Origin: Trissonchulus latispiculum
Taxonomy: Eukaryota > Nematoda > Enoplea > Enoplida > Ironidae
Reading direction: 5' to 3'
Length of the DNA stretch: 64,000 bases
NCBI GenBank assembly: GCA_030248195.1
Contig: JASAND010028892.1
Span: 1 to 64,000, forward strand
The position numbers were made by a program, and so were the translations under genes. Below, piece after piece: positions 24,401 to 35,942 of the stretch (its first letter is position 1; the number at the start of each line of letters is the position of its first letter). A model generated the notes under the pieces. It was given only the letters and a program-made list of their open reading frames with translations, had not been told where the DNA came from and did not search any database.

Positions 24401-24718
24401 ATTACAAGCTGTCAGTGAGCTGTCGCTCGCGCCCCGATTTTCAAAACTTAGCTAGTGTTCGTCTAGGTACGGCCGAGAGCGGCCGCAAAAATGTCCCTCT
24501 TCCCCCTGTGTATTGCTTCTCGTGTCACTGTTGTGACTCGGGAAAATAGCTGTACACAACCCAAATTACACAGAAAAATCTAGGGATCACTCTGGCCCTT
24601 GGGCCAGAGAGGAAAGCTGAGCCCAAAACACGCACACTAACAACTTGAGTGGCCACATGGACTTTTTATGTCCGGCCTTATTCTGCTGATTAGGAAAAAA
24701 AATTAGGATTTGTATTCT

Positions 24719-24930
24719 GGCCCTTTTGGCCAAAATTTTATATGTATTTGTACTTTGGCCTTTCGGCCCTTTCTCTATATTTCAAGGCCAAATGGCCATT
24801 GTATTTCCGAATTCAAGCCGCGGCCAGGAGGCCAAGAATTTTGCATTTTTGGGCTCTTAAGCCCTGATTTCTCTGTATTGTCGGCCTGGTGGCCAGTTTT
24901 AAGTTATCTAGCATGATGGGCTTTCAAGCC
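24719..24930. repeat. Series of seven short hairpins at about 33-nt spacing
   Basis: Perfect small stem-loops at 24719 (GGCC-CTTTT-GGCC), 24757 (GGCC-TTTC-GGCC), 24786 (GGCC-AAAT-GGCC) and 24822 (GGCC-AGGA-GGCC). They continue at 24851 (GGGCT-CTTA-AGCCC), 24883 (GGCC-TGGT-GGCC) and 24919 (GGCTT-TC-AAGCC). Start-to-start distances are 38, 29, 36, 29, 32 and 36. Loops differ while stems are kept. An outlier of the same type is at about 24596 (TGGCCCTTGGGCCA). Confidence 0.75.
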
Positions 24931-26050
24931 AGTTTGATTTCCTTATCCTTTAATTTGATTTTTAGTTTATGATTTCAAATTCAGGGCAGCTCATGTAAAC
25001 CCCTCCCGTTCGACGGAGGTCTTGAGACATGCCCACTCTTACTTTCCCTTTTTTGTTTCTATTTCGCCAAGCCACGGCCTTGTTTGGCCCAAATTATGTC
25101 TCTTTTCTCATTTAAATATTCCTTTCTCTTCTCTCTTTCGTTGTCACTTTCGGGGTTCCCCTTTTTGTACATTTAACGGGATTTTGAATGGGACCTAACC
25201 CCTGAGTTTGAGATAGAGAGCCCCTTAATTACGGCTCTGAAATTAATAAGTTAGTTAGCAGAAACGTTCTCCCCACAGCCGTCAACTAGGAGTTGCCGGC
25301 CATAACTTTTACGAAAGGCATCATACTGTTTCAAAACACTAGTTTTGTATTATGTTTTTATTTTAGCTTTAGGTTGGCTTTAAAATTACTAGTTACCAAA
25401 ATCGTATAGGGTGTTTTAAAACTAATTCTAAAACCTTGAGTTTACATCAATCTCATTTAATTAATTATCAAGCAGTTTTTGAGAGGAATGGCCGGCTTCC
25501 TCATCTTTCTGTAGTTTTCAGTTAACTGTGTGTTTAGTTTAATTTAACGTTGTTGTTAGTAATAATTGCCGGGCAATTATTACTCACTGGCTTTCTTTCA
25601 AATTTCATATAAAGTTTCACCAAATTTATAAGGCTCAATTTTTCACAAAATCTCTTTTATAAAGCAATTCTGTAGAATTGCAAAAGCCAAATTCGAGCTC
25701 AACAAAGTTTAAAGTTTAGAGACCAAATATGCACATAGAATTAGGGCTTAGTTAAGTAAATGTGTTTTAATAGTTAGATATTTATTAAGAATATGTGCAG
25801 TTAATGTATGAATGTTTCCCTAAATTTACGTAAAATGGTCATTCGGGTAAACCCCTCATGGGGCGTGAGGTTCCGAAATTAACTAACTTTTAGGAATGTT
25901 TGATTTGCATGAATGCTGAATGTTTGTTTTGTATGTCTGATGAGTGGATGTTTTGACTGATTGATCGGCAACTTGCGGAGACTCCCCTTGTACGATTGGG
26001 GTTGTGAGGATTGCCATATTCGTATATTGCCATATTGTTGTTGAGAAGCT

Positions 26051-26126
26051 ACCCAACTTATGATCATCGGCTTCAACCCAACTAATGATCATCGGCTTCA
26101 ACCCAACTAATGATCATCGGCTTCAA
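26051..26126. repeat. Tandem repeat, 25-bp unit, three copies
   Basis: Unit ACCCAACTAATGATCATCGG followed by CTTCA. The first copy differs by one base (TTATGA instead of TAATGA). No gene overlaps it. Confidence 0.9.
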
Positions 26127-29100
26127 ATTCATGTCTCTCATTCCTACACTAATAATTACTGTTCAACAATAATTAGCTGTTGAATCACATTTTTGAGAAT
26201 CATTAGTATATTAATTGGGTTAGCTGAATGACTGCTAGTCATATGAGTTGCAAAATTGGGATAATCCAGAACATTATGAATCTAGTACACTGACGTGTTG
26301 ATTGTAACTATCAGTAATAATCACCCCAAATCATAGTTGTATTAAAACTAAGGTTATTAATTTAAAGAGGAATCCTAATCGGTCCGAAAACGTTGTCAGT
26401 ATGGATTATTCCAAAAATTTAACGACGGGTCGATTTGTACTTCCGGAATTATCATAGAATTTCCATATTAGGCAGGAAGATTGCATAATTATGAATAAGT
26501 GTCTGATTGTCCGCTAATTGGTTGATACTTGAATGAATGGGCGAATGTTAGCCAGCGCGAACGAGTGTCCACTGTCGTATCGTTATAATATGCAAATTAG
26601 GTAGTTAGCTTAATTCAGAGTCACGGGGACTCACATAACAGGCTGTAACTACCAGGTAGTCCTCGACTCGTCCGCGTATGTAGTCCTATGCTCATGGAGC
26701 GGACGAATCGCAAATAAGGACTTCGTGCTGATTCATTTTGCAAGTATGCTAGGTTTGTATAAATGTCCACTAGTTAGGACTGTGCCATTCGGGTCCTTAC
26801 CCGTTCATGTCAACCAAACGGTCAAATTTATTCTAGTTGGTATTTTTCTATAATATGTTGTTAAAATTTCCCAAACTTTCATGCCAGGCTTTTATCACGA
26901 AAGCTAAAGGTCCTATGTTGACTGTTTCCTAAAGGTCTAGTATTGCAGGAAAAGCAATACTAAACAACAACTCTTGCCCTCGTTTGTATTTACTAGCGAA
27001 GCAACCAATTTCGGTTTCGTTTGCATCTTTTGTAATGAGCATTACTGCTTAAACTTTTTATGTCAGTTATAATTCTAAAAGTTAAATGTGACATCGTCAA
27101 GTACTCTTTGGCAGTCATGGTTGTAAATGTTGAATTACAATTATTAACCAACACCTAGAAATAGACGATGGAATCGAATGGCGCCTATTGTAAATATAGT
27201 ACGTAAGCAGTAGAATCAATATCTGAAAATATACAAATAATAATTAGATAATATAATAATGTCAGTCAGTACGTAAGATTTAGAAATGTCCTTGAACCAT
27301 CTTCTAATGAACCCCGGAAAAGTAGCAATTCCAAGAAAGAGAATGTTTGTGATTAGTGTTAGTCTTGTGCAGGAAACGGATGCTTTCCCGCTCTTTAAAC
27401 GCTTAAAGTTCTCATTAAAGTCTAATCGAAGTAAAATGAATATCTGTGAAAGAACTGTGCTAAATTGGCGATTTTCTGCACAATGAGGCAGAGAATCGCC
27501 TAAAAATGGATGTTTGCTTGAAATTCATCCATATCCACCTAATTATACGCAAATCGTTCTATTTTAATTGCAAATTGTCCTAAAATATGCTGTTTTTAAT
27601 CATTTCGACCAAATGTTACCCCAAAATTAACGAATTTCCAACTTTCATCTCAGAAAGCCATCTAAAGTGAGTAATAGTTGTTGGGTTTGATTCCCGCACA
27701 CATATCCTGTATTAATGGGTTTTAACCCATTTGATTCAGGTGATCCAGAGGAGCTCATCTGCCGGAAACCGATCTGCCTGCGGTCGATTTAGTCTGTCAG
27801 TTGATGATCAGTCTGAATCAGTATCTTGAGTCAGTCAATTGGAAAGCAGTAGTCAGTGTCCTAGGGGCCTTTTCGCGAATGCGTTAAACGAGTTAAAATT
27901 AACTCGATCCTTTTCGCGAATGGGTTAAAAGAGTTAAATTTAACTCGCTGAGTTAAGCAGAGTTAAAATTTTTAACCCTTCGGTCATTCGCGAAAAGAGT
28001 TAAAAATTAACTCTTTTAACTCTACTCTTTTCGTGAATGACACGTGAAGTTAAGAAACCTCCAGAGTTAAATTTAACTCTACTCTTTTCATGAATGGGTT
28101 AAATTTAACTCGTTTAACTCGCTCACGACATTTTACATTGAATTTTAACCCGCGTCTCAGCACGCGGGTTAAACGAGTTAAAATCTTGTGTCCTCTCCAT
28201 TGTTATTGCCAGGCTTTGCGCGCGTAATAAAGCTTTAAATATGACAATGTAATCCAACCAATGAAAGCGCAACACATAACTTCATTGGATGGTTCATAAT
28301 GCATCAAAATTACTTAAGCATTTGCCGATATTCTACTGAATTGTTTACGCTAAAGCAACGAAATAGGCTACTTAATAAAATAATAACAGATGAAACAAAA
28401 TGTTTTAAACATTGTTAGAAATAATTAAATAAAATTAATTAAATTAAAATAATTAATTATAATTATAAATAAGCTCTAAATTATTTTTGTAAAGTTATTT
28501 AATTCCACTTTACGACTGCAAATTTGAAGTATGTATGAGAGCTGGCAGCCTGAAAAGCCGAATCAACGGACACTACAACTAACCGAAAGCTTTTTTTCTC
28601 AAAAATGGGTTAATTAAAGCGCTAATTTTGCACTAAAAATCACTGTAAACATTAACAAATTTGAAATTTTAGACTTTATGAAAGGACATCTAGTAGACAA
28701 ATGTTACGCGAACTTAGCTGGAACTGGTAATGCTCATATGCTCATGCTAATGCTAATGCTCATATATAAGAATTACAGAACAGGATCAATTGTTATGTCA
28801 ACTGTGATTCTAAGGGCAACCATTTTAATTCAAATTTGAAATTTCTATTGAATTTTAATAAACAAACAATTTTCTATTTAATTTTGCTGCGCCTATCTGT
28901 TTTAGTATTGAAGTTTAGTTGAAATTGACCAAAATTGTTCATGTTTTTTGGAGGACCAAGGGAATCCGATTTTACTGAAAATCTGTACAGAGGTTTTTGG
29001 GCTCTGTCGTGGTCTCAGCAAACGAACTTGGTACCTGTTTTTCGGCTCTACTATTCATTAGCACTTTGTTGTAGGCTAAATTGCAAGCTGGCAATAGAAC

Positions 29101-29225
29101 AAAACCTGGACCGACACACAGTCTTCAGATTAGTTTTCAGCGAACTCTGAATATATACAACTTTTCATGAAAATCGTAAAAATCTTTGGGTGGTTTCCCA
29201 TGAATTGTAGTTTTATCCATGCTGT

Positions 29226-30110
29226 CAAGAGTACATAATAGAATAAGAGTATGAAACTCTTACGCTACTATGTACTAAACATGCTTGACTTGACATGCTC
29301 GGGTCGCTAACTCGGGACCCCCCCCCCCCGAAAGTCTCGGGGGGGGGTCCCACCCTACACTAATTACATGCTTTTATATAAGTGTGTGTCTGCTCGCTGA
29401 TTCGCTAATTAGCTTAGGCTTACGATAGACATTTTATTAGTAATTTTTAATTAATTAATTATAACTTTAATTAGGTTAATGTAACTAAAAAACTAATTCG
29501 ACAACTTTGTAGCATTTTTTTGCTCTTTCCAACGATATAAAAATTGTTGCACAAAACAAAAATTGTAGGAATGTAATCTGCAACAATTTTTATATCGTTG
29601 GAAAGAGCAGAAAAAATGTTACAAAGTTGTCGAATTAGTTTTTTAATTAGGTAAGGTAAAGGTAAAGGTGACCCCTGGAGAATATCTCCATCCCTGCTTC
29701 AGGGACAAGGGGTGCCGGTGCTCATCCCCGGATACACAGCCGTAGAGCCAGGAGTGTCACCTCAAATGATGACTTCATCCGTGGAAAGGGGGCCAGGATG
29801 GCCAGGGGGCCATGGATAGCTGGGTTGGCTAGAGAAGTTTTTTAATTACATTAACCTAATTAAAGTTATAATTAATTAATTAAAAATTACTAATAAAATG
29901 CCTATCGTAAGCCTAAGCTAATTAGCGAATCAGCGAGCAGACACACACTTATATGAAAGCATGTAATTAGTGTAGGGTGGGACCCCCCCCCCCCGAGACT
30001 TGCGGGGGGGGGAGGGGGTCCCCGAGTTAGCGACCCGAGCATGTCAAGCATGTTTAGTACATACATAGTAGCGTAAGAGTTTCATACTCTTATTCTATTA
30101 TGTACTCTTG
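29226..30110. mobile_element. Foldback element, CAAGAGTACATAAT termini, 7-bp target duplication
   Basis: Arms of about 330 bp are inverted copies, starting CAAGAGTACATAATAG and ending ATTATGTACTCTTG. Identical ATGCTGT heptamers flank it (29219-29225 and 30111-30117). Each arm holds a C/G-run hairpin and the phrase GTCGAATTAGTT; the centre is near 29555-29580. The right arm is split by the insert at 29650-29835. Same family as the element at 35509-35885. No coding capacity. Confidence 0.88.
29650..29835 (-). mobile_element. SINE-like retroposon with 13-bp target duplication
   Basis: A G/C-richer 186-bp insert in AT-rich sequence. It is flanked by AGTTTTTTAATTA on both sides (29637-29649 and 29836-29848). 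On the minus strand it ends in a (TTTACC)n-like tail, as expected for a 3' end made by target-primed reverse transcription. The uninterrupted opposite arm of the foldback gives the empty site. I could not place pol III A and B boxes with confidence, so the parent RNA is unknown. Confidence 0.8.
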
Positions 30111-30686
30111 ATGCTGTTAATCCCTTAAAAGCTTAAACTTTAAAACTTTGCTACAGATCGGTCAATAATTTTTTGGAATGGATCCATGCTAAATTTCAGC
30201 AAAATCGGTTAAAAACTACAAGTTACACACCACACAGGGATACGCTCGGATCGCCCTAATACAGGATGACGCTGCATTGAAGATGTAATAAATGTTTATT
30301 AATGAAATGAAAATATCTGGTCTAATTTTGTTTAAAATTTTCCAAACATTGGGAAGTTTTTTAAAATTCTCAAATGGTGAAAAGTTGGACGCAAAACAAG
30401 TATATACGCAAAAATTATAATCCTTTTAACTCTTTTCACGTACACAGAGAGTTAATTTTAACTCTCCCAGTTTTAACTCTTTTAACTCTTTTCGCGAATG
30501 CACAGAGTTAATTTTAACTCTGCCAGTTTTAACTCTTTTAACTCTTTGATTTTTAACCCTGCAGAGTTAAAAGAGTTAAAAACAGGCAGAGTTAAATTTA
30601 ACCCTGCGCATTCATGAAAAGGGTTAAAAGAGTTAATTTTAACTCTACTCTACTCTACTCTACTCTACCCATTCGCGAAAAGGCCC

Positions 30687-33180
30687 TTAGTTGGAAACAC
30701 ATCAGTGTGGTCATAATCAGTTGCTAATCAGGAACAGTTGCTTGGAAGGTACATTGCTGAACGCTAGATGAAATCAGGAATTTAGAGTCTAAGGCAGAGA
30801 CCATTGCTGGAACCGGATCAAATTGGGAAAACTGTTGAAACCTAGTCGTATTGGAACTCTAATCTTATCCTTTTATATTTCCTCTCCAAAGTATCTAATT
30901 ATGTGCTCTTCTCTGATTGTACCATCTCTCTCTGTCCTAGGAGCTCAGGCTCAGGTCTCTGGCTTAGGCCTAAAACTTAACCAGTTTATCGGAAATATAT
31001 CGAGAACCAGTGGAATTTGCTGAAAGAAGACAACCATTTAAATTATAGTCTTTAATTTATATTATTATATTTCGGGCATCTCCTGGTAACTCCCCGCCTA
31101 GACCGACCTCTGCATTTGTACTCTCCACCGTCCGATAGCCGCCTTAGATCTGTGGGATTCCTTGAGAATCTTTAATACCAGATCTAAGCCCGCTCACCCA
31201 TTCCCGGAACAGAATTGTAATACCGTTTAATTTAACTAATTATCAATCAATTTTCCCTGTTGCTTGTAGTTTATTTTGATAACAGTCGGATAAGGAAGTC
31301 AGTTTAACTTAACACACACACTCACACGCACTATACCTGACTGTACCCTATAACCAGTACCTGAAGAAGAGAAACCCAAAGTTAGGTTAGAGTGAAGTTT
31401 AAGCCCTGCTGGTAATTGCAAGAAAAGAGGAAGAATGAATCTGTAGCAGGATTATTAATAATTAGTCTTCCCCTAATATTGGTCAATTCAAAGTACTAAT
31501 TAGCAAAAGAGTTGGCAACCCTGGTACCTTGTACCTTGACCGTATATTGTTAATAACTGAAGTGAATGTTAATTGTCCAGAGCCCCTGTTTAATTATTAT
31601 ATTGTTACTATTGGTATTCCTAAATTGTATCGGAGTCTGTTATTAAATAATAAATTATTGAGCGTTCATCTAGACTTAATTAGGGACAGTCTTGCTGAAC
31701 CAGATCCTGTTGCGATCTCACCGCTGAACTAGATCCTGTTGCGATCATAATGCTGAATCAGATCCCGTTGCGATCATCCTAACGACCCCTATCTAAACGA
31801 ACTCACGACAGTACCCCTAACAGGTTGGCTGTAGAGATCCCCGATTTTGGCAAACTACCTTTCGGGAATCTGGTACTCAAGTTTGTCTAATCAGGCAAAC
31901 GCGCTAACCTTCCGTGTAAGTGAACCCTCGAATCAAAACGCCCCCATTTCTTGAAATCGAATCAAATCAATCGAATTTTCTATTTAATCCAACTCAGTTC
32001 ATTACACATTTTCTCTAATGCAATGAGTGAATTGAAATGAAACTAATGTTGCACTTATAAAAGTTTTTTAAAAGGTTTTAGAAGTATAATTTCCCAGATT
32101 TTTGCACCCAAGTAAATTTTTCCGCGTCACATCGGTTAGGTCATTCGATATCAAATCTGTAGCTGGGAACGTTTTATTTATCATGAAATCGCACTTCGTT
32201 GTGGAGAAATAAACTGAAATGTGTGCGCAACCTGTATTTTACCTACTGGCAAGCGATCACTTTAGCTAGAAGGTAGCTATCCGAGCAAAAGCATCCCTGG
32301 GTATATCTGTGCATAACACATAAGTAGCAGCCTTCCAGCTTGAACGGTGAAAGCTCCACAACCTTTGGAAAAAATTGGTCGTGCTTTTGCAAAACTACCT
32401 TTTTTATGATAACAGCCTACGGTACAGCAATTAAGATGATCATGTGTCGGATAATTGGCCCCTGTGAGACTTTCAGATCGATTTGGTTTGATTCAGTTTG
32501 ATTTCGCAGCTTGCACAGCTCACAAAGCAATGGATTGGTTTTCGGCAGAAAGGACAAGCTTGCGACTCCAAAATAAGAAAAGTGGGTATTAGCTCACGAT
32601 AGGGAAAAGCTAGCAATTTACTTCTCAAAGCAAGCGCAAAGATCTTTGGAATGGATATAGACACAGCTATGCAGCTGCTGCCCAACTGTCAGGAATTGGA
32701 GAAAATCGCCCTGAACGGGAATCTCGAATTTTTGACGTGGGAACGAGAATCTCGAATTTTTGACGTGGGATTGCGCTGTTAGAACGTTAAACAAACTTAT
32801 TTTACAAAGTTTCGTCAAATTTCATAATGGTTTCGTCAAATTTCATAATGGTTCAGTCAGATTTCCGCCGCCATCTAACAGTATCTGCCCAAATTGAATC
32901 ATCACCTTAAGAGCACGTATACGTGACATTCTTTGGCACTCTTTTGAGGTCTGCTCTGCAGGATAGCGGCTATCCCCTTGCACAGCTATGTCTGTTATAA
33001 ATTCAACTTAATTTCTGGAATAAAGTAGACAAAAATAGAAATCCTTCCAATTTTTGAATGTTTGCAACAAACCCCAACCGGCCGCTTGCCGGCTTTATGT
33101 GTTGAATGAACGCAAAGCGCAAAGGTATTCCTGATGTCCTAATTACTAGACATACGACTACGAACGAAGCCTACCAACTA
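30687..33180. other. AT-rich noncoding stretch with short tandem repeats
   Basis: No gene recognised. A stem-loop, CTTAGATCTG..CAGATCTAAG, is at about 31142-31190. A ~32-bp unit ending in CCTGTTGCGATC is repeated three times at 31692-31778, and CAGGGTTGCCAA in inverse is at 31512-31523. A 30-bp duplication (GAATCTCGAATTTTTGACGT) lies at about 32719-32770, and a duplicated TTTCGTCAAATTTCATAATGG at 32810-32851. Confidence 0.5.
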
Positions 33181-33885
33181 AAGCCCAGTTTACACGACCA
33201 AACTTTCGCCAAACCAAACTCAGACCAAACTCGAGTTTGGCGAAAAAAGTTTGGCAAACTGTCCGTTTACACGAACAAACATTAGTTTGTCAAACGTCTG
33301 CCAAACTAGTGCCAAACTTTTGGAGGGAACCAATCAGATTGCGTTTAAAATATGCGCCATTTTGTGACATTTAACGTTTTAAAGTCCATCAGTTTATTAG
33401 TGTGCTCATAGTCATAGGTGTGGCCGATGCGGGGTGGATTTCCCTCTCTTTCCCCTATAATTTGTATAGAAATTGGAACAGTATAAAAAACTAAACGGAA
33501 TATTAATATTTTAATTTAATTCAATTTAATTAATTTAATTTAAAAACTTTCGTTTTTTGGCTATTTTCGTCTTTACTACTACTACTACTACTACTATTTA
33601 TTTATATTTTCTTGGTCACACCTAGTGCGTTTAAAATAAGATTCATCCTTGTGATTCCATTAGCAAGGATTTTCGGAGTAAAAATTCAGTAAATCAATCT
33701 CCTTTTCAGAAACTATTTTATAGAAAAACACAAGTATAGTGGAAGTGTAAAAAATCCACAAGGCTAGGATTACTACCCAACTCAAGTAATAAAACGTACG
33801 TATTGATGTAGTTTATATGCTCCTGTCATGGTCTGAGTATGGTCTGAGTTTGGTTGGGCGAAAGTTTGGTCGTGTAAACTGGGCT
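33181..33885. mobile_element. PIF/Harbinger-like MITE, GCCCAGTTTACACGACC termini, CTA target duplication
   Basis: Ends AAGCCCAGTTTACACGACCA and its complement agree over about 45 bp. CTA flanks both sides (33178-33180, 33886-33888), the 3-bp target type of PIF/Harbinger. The left TIR carries extra internal GTTTGGC-type repeats. A smaller CATAGGTGTGGCC / GGTCACACCTA pair (33413-33626) and a (TAC)n run (33574-33594) are nested within. No transposase. Confidence 0.85.
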
Positions 33886-34441
33886 CTAGTGAATATCAAG
33901 CTAAACTAGTAAGCTACAAAGAACAAATACTGGGTTTACTGCAAAAATGTTAATGCTGAAACCAAAAATCAAGGGAATGGAAGTTCAAAAGCAAGTAGAT
34001 CTGTACTATGAAGAACAGTGTATACAACGTAGCAAACAAATATGTAAGGTACTTTTGAAGCGGATGTGTCACGCTGTTCTCCATAATAAAAGTCTACTGC
34101 ATAATGTAGAATATATAAGGGCAAAAACATCACACAATGGAAGAGAAAGAGCAATGTAAGTAAGTACCAAACAGCACCAGTAATAGCCAGGTAATAAAGC
34201 TTAAGCAAATTACAAAAAAATTAAGATGTGTCGGGTAAAATGTAAAATGAAAGCGGAGAGAAATCAGCTCTTTTTTACTAATTTCTTCTAATTTAGATCC
34301 ACAGCATAAACATTATATATACATTCAAAAAAGACAAAGAGCGAAAACAACCACCGTTTCCTTTCTCTCTTAGAATTTGGCATATTCAAGCATAGAAAAA
34401 CAAATACTTGATCATAAGCAATTACGTATGTCGCAAAATCT
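33886..34441. other. Sequence downstream of the alpha-tubulin stop codon (minus strand)
   Basis: Expected 3' UTR and flank of tubulin copy A. Small open frames on both strands have no recognised domain. No clear AATAAA-type signal was singled out on the minus strand. Confidence 0.35.
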
Positions 34442-34489
34442 TTAGTATTCATCCTGGGCATCAGCTTCATCAACATCGTCCAAGCCTAC
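34442..34489 (-). CDS. Alpha-tubulin terminal exon (C-terminal acidic tail), copy A
   Basis: Preceded by a good acceptor (TTTCTGTTTCAG). It encodes VGLDDVDEADAQDEY and a TAA stop at 34442-34444. It continues in phase from ...LEKDYEE at the end of the exon at 55143-55388, giving the family-typical EEVG junction and a terminal Tyr, the residue removed and re-added in the tyrosination cycle. The acidic tail is the surface bound by motors and MAPs and is the most variable part of the family. It is separated from the previous exon by 20,653 nt of repeat-rich DNA, so joining it to copy A is inferred from strand, phase and sequence. No closer tail exon was noticed. Confidence 0.82.
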   Translation of the reverse strand, partial: VGLDDVDEADAQDEY

Positions 34490-34947
34490 CTGAAACAGAA
34501 AGCAAACTGCATCATCTTAGTTATTAGTTATTAAATATCGGTCAATAACTGGAAATGCCTGCCTACGAAGGCTACAGACAACGATCCTGTTTTTTAACTT
34601 TGGTGGATTGGCCGAAGAAAAATTATTTCAATTGACTTATTTTTAAGGTTATTGTGCAAATACACACTTCCAAAGTTTTCCAAATCTGGCTTTTCCTATA
34701 GGGGGCGCCCCCGCGACTTGAGTCTCCCCCTCCAGGATTAGGGCCTGGGGGCTTCCATGCCTACAAAAGTCAATAGAAAAATAAGGTTCTGAAGTTAAGT
34801 TTTGAAATTCTTCAGGCTTCGCCGGATTTTTCAAAATAAAGAGAAAAGGTTAGAACGATAGGTACCAATTCAAGAACATACATGTGACATATATAATAAG
34901 ATATGCAAAAATATCCTTTGGAAGCAATTACCCTACATGCTAGCTAC

Positions 34948-35222
34948 TAGAGATGCACCGGGGCCGCCACTGCCGGGCCGGGGCTGGAAATTGAGGGTCC
35001 AAATCCCAAAAACTTTCTTGAAAATTCAAATTTTGCAATAATTTTTGATAAACGTTACTGTCGTTGTTTTCATTCAAATCGGTGGGAAAACAAACTATTT
35101 GTAACACTTCTTGGCTTTCGAAACTTCAAAACTTTGGTCAAAAAATGTCAAAATTTACAAAATTTTGCTATTCTTGGCGGGCCTGACCACCGGGGCCGGG
35201 GCCAGGCCCCGGTGCATCCCTA
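34948..35222. mobile_element. hAT-like MITE, TAGAGATGCACCGGGG termini
   Basis: Starts TAGAGATGCACCGGGGCC and ends GGCCCCGGTGCATCCCTA, with one mismatch within the TIR. Subterminal GGGGCC/GGCCCC self-complementary repeats. No clear 8-bp target duplication was found. A solo end of the same type is at 3472. Confidence 0.7.
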
Positions 35223-35508
35223 CTGCTATCCGAAAAAACTGAATCACTCACTACGATGTGCTACAGACACAGTCATACAAGTGAGGTGCGTTCACTCGCT
35301 GACCACTCTGCCAGACTGATACTAGTATTCGGCGGGAGTCGTCAGTGGCGTACCGACATACTAGTTGCAGTTTTTGAACCCCTGACTGAAAAGGAATAGA
35401 AAAGCGTTTCCGCCGTGTGGTTCCATTCACACGTGTTGTTTAGTGTATGCATGCAAACAAAAACAAACATAGACCCTGACCTCAATGCTGAGACAGGTAG
35501 GTATAAGC

Positions 35509-35885
35509 AAGAGTACATAACACTAAGAGTATGCCACTAGGCATACTCTATGTTATCAGAGCAAAAACTATGCTCTGCACGCTAACGGCCCACCCCCCCC
35601 CCGCAAATTAGACCCATCACTTCAAAGAATTTCGTGCGCTATGTTCATGTTCTAAAGCTCGAAGCAGGCACAAAATTCGCGCACGCACTGCTTGTGTTTT
35701 CGAGCTTAACCACATAAACATAGAGCGAGTGAGCGTACCCCCGTTTCGACCAGGTACTGATTTGCGGGGGGGTGACGAGGGGGTGATTTGCGGGGGGGGT
35801 GTGCCGGTAGCGTGCAGAGCATAGTTTTTGCTCTGATAACATAGAGCTTGCCTAGTGGCATACTCTTATGTATTATGTACTCTTG
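35509..35885. mobile_element. Foldback element, CAAGAGTACATAA termini, 7-bp target duplication
   Basis: Ends CAAGAGTACATAA and TTATGTACTCTTG, flanked by identical GTATAAG (35502-35508 and 35886-35892). Arms include AAGAGTATGCCACTAGGCA, GCAAAAACTATGCTCTGCA and C/G runs. Shares its termini and 7-bp duplication length with 29226-30110 but has a different interior. Confidence 0.85.
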
Positions 35886-35942
35886 GTATAAGTAAAGAGT
35901 ATTTCCAGGCTAGCCTGGTGAGTAGTACGCTCAAGGCGTAAT

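Larger units (their letters stand above)
21475..27863. other. Long AT-rich stretch with no recognised gene
   Basis: Nothing codes convincingly. Structure seen: a CAGGGTTGCCAA end at 22098 and a near-duplicated GTGCCTTTTCATTAGGAT about 84 bp apart (22283, 22367). A GGCC-N4-GGCC hairpin series is at 24719-24930, a 25-bp tandem triplication at 26051-26126 and T/A-rich low-complexity tracts throughout. It lies inside a candidate 9.4-kb element (22098-31523). Confidence 0.5.
27864..30686. mobile_element. Large TIR element with GGGGCCTTTTCGCGAATG ends, containing nested insertions
   Basis: Left end GGGGCCTTTTCGCGAATG at 27864 and right end CATTCGCGAAAAGGCCC to 30686. Flanks CTA and TTA are compatible with a Harbinger-like 3-bp target but are not identical. 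Arms (27864-28175 and about 30420-30686) are built of short self-complementary phrases such as GAGTTAAATTTAACTC. The interior is AT-rich with no recognised transposase. A foldback element (29226-30110) and a SINE-like insert are nested inside. Confidence 0.75.

Noticed and set aside
27680..27710. tRNA-like T-arm (GGGTTTGATTCCCGC)
   Set aside because: No acceptor stem, D-arm or anticodon arm could be fitted around it.
33413..33626. Full nested CATAGGTGTG element within the Harbinger-like MITE
   Set aside because: Ends match for only about ten bases and no target duplication was found; noted within the host element only.
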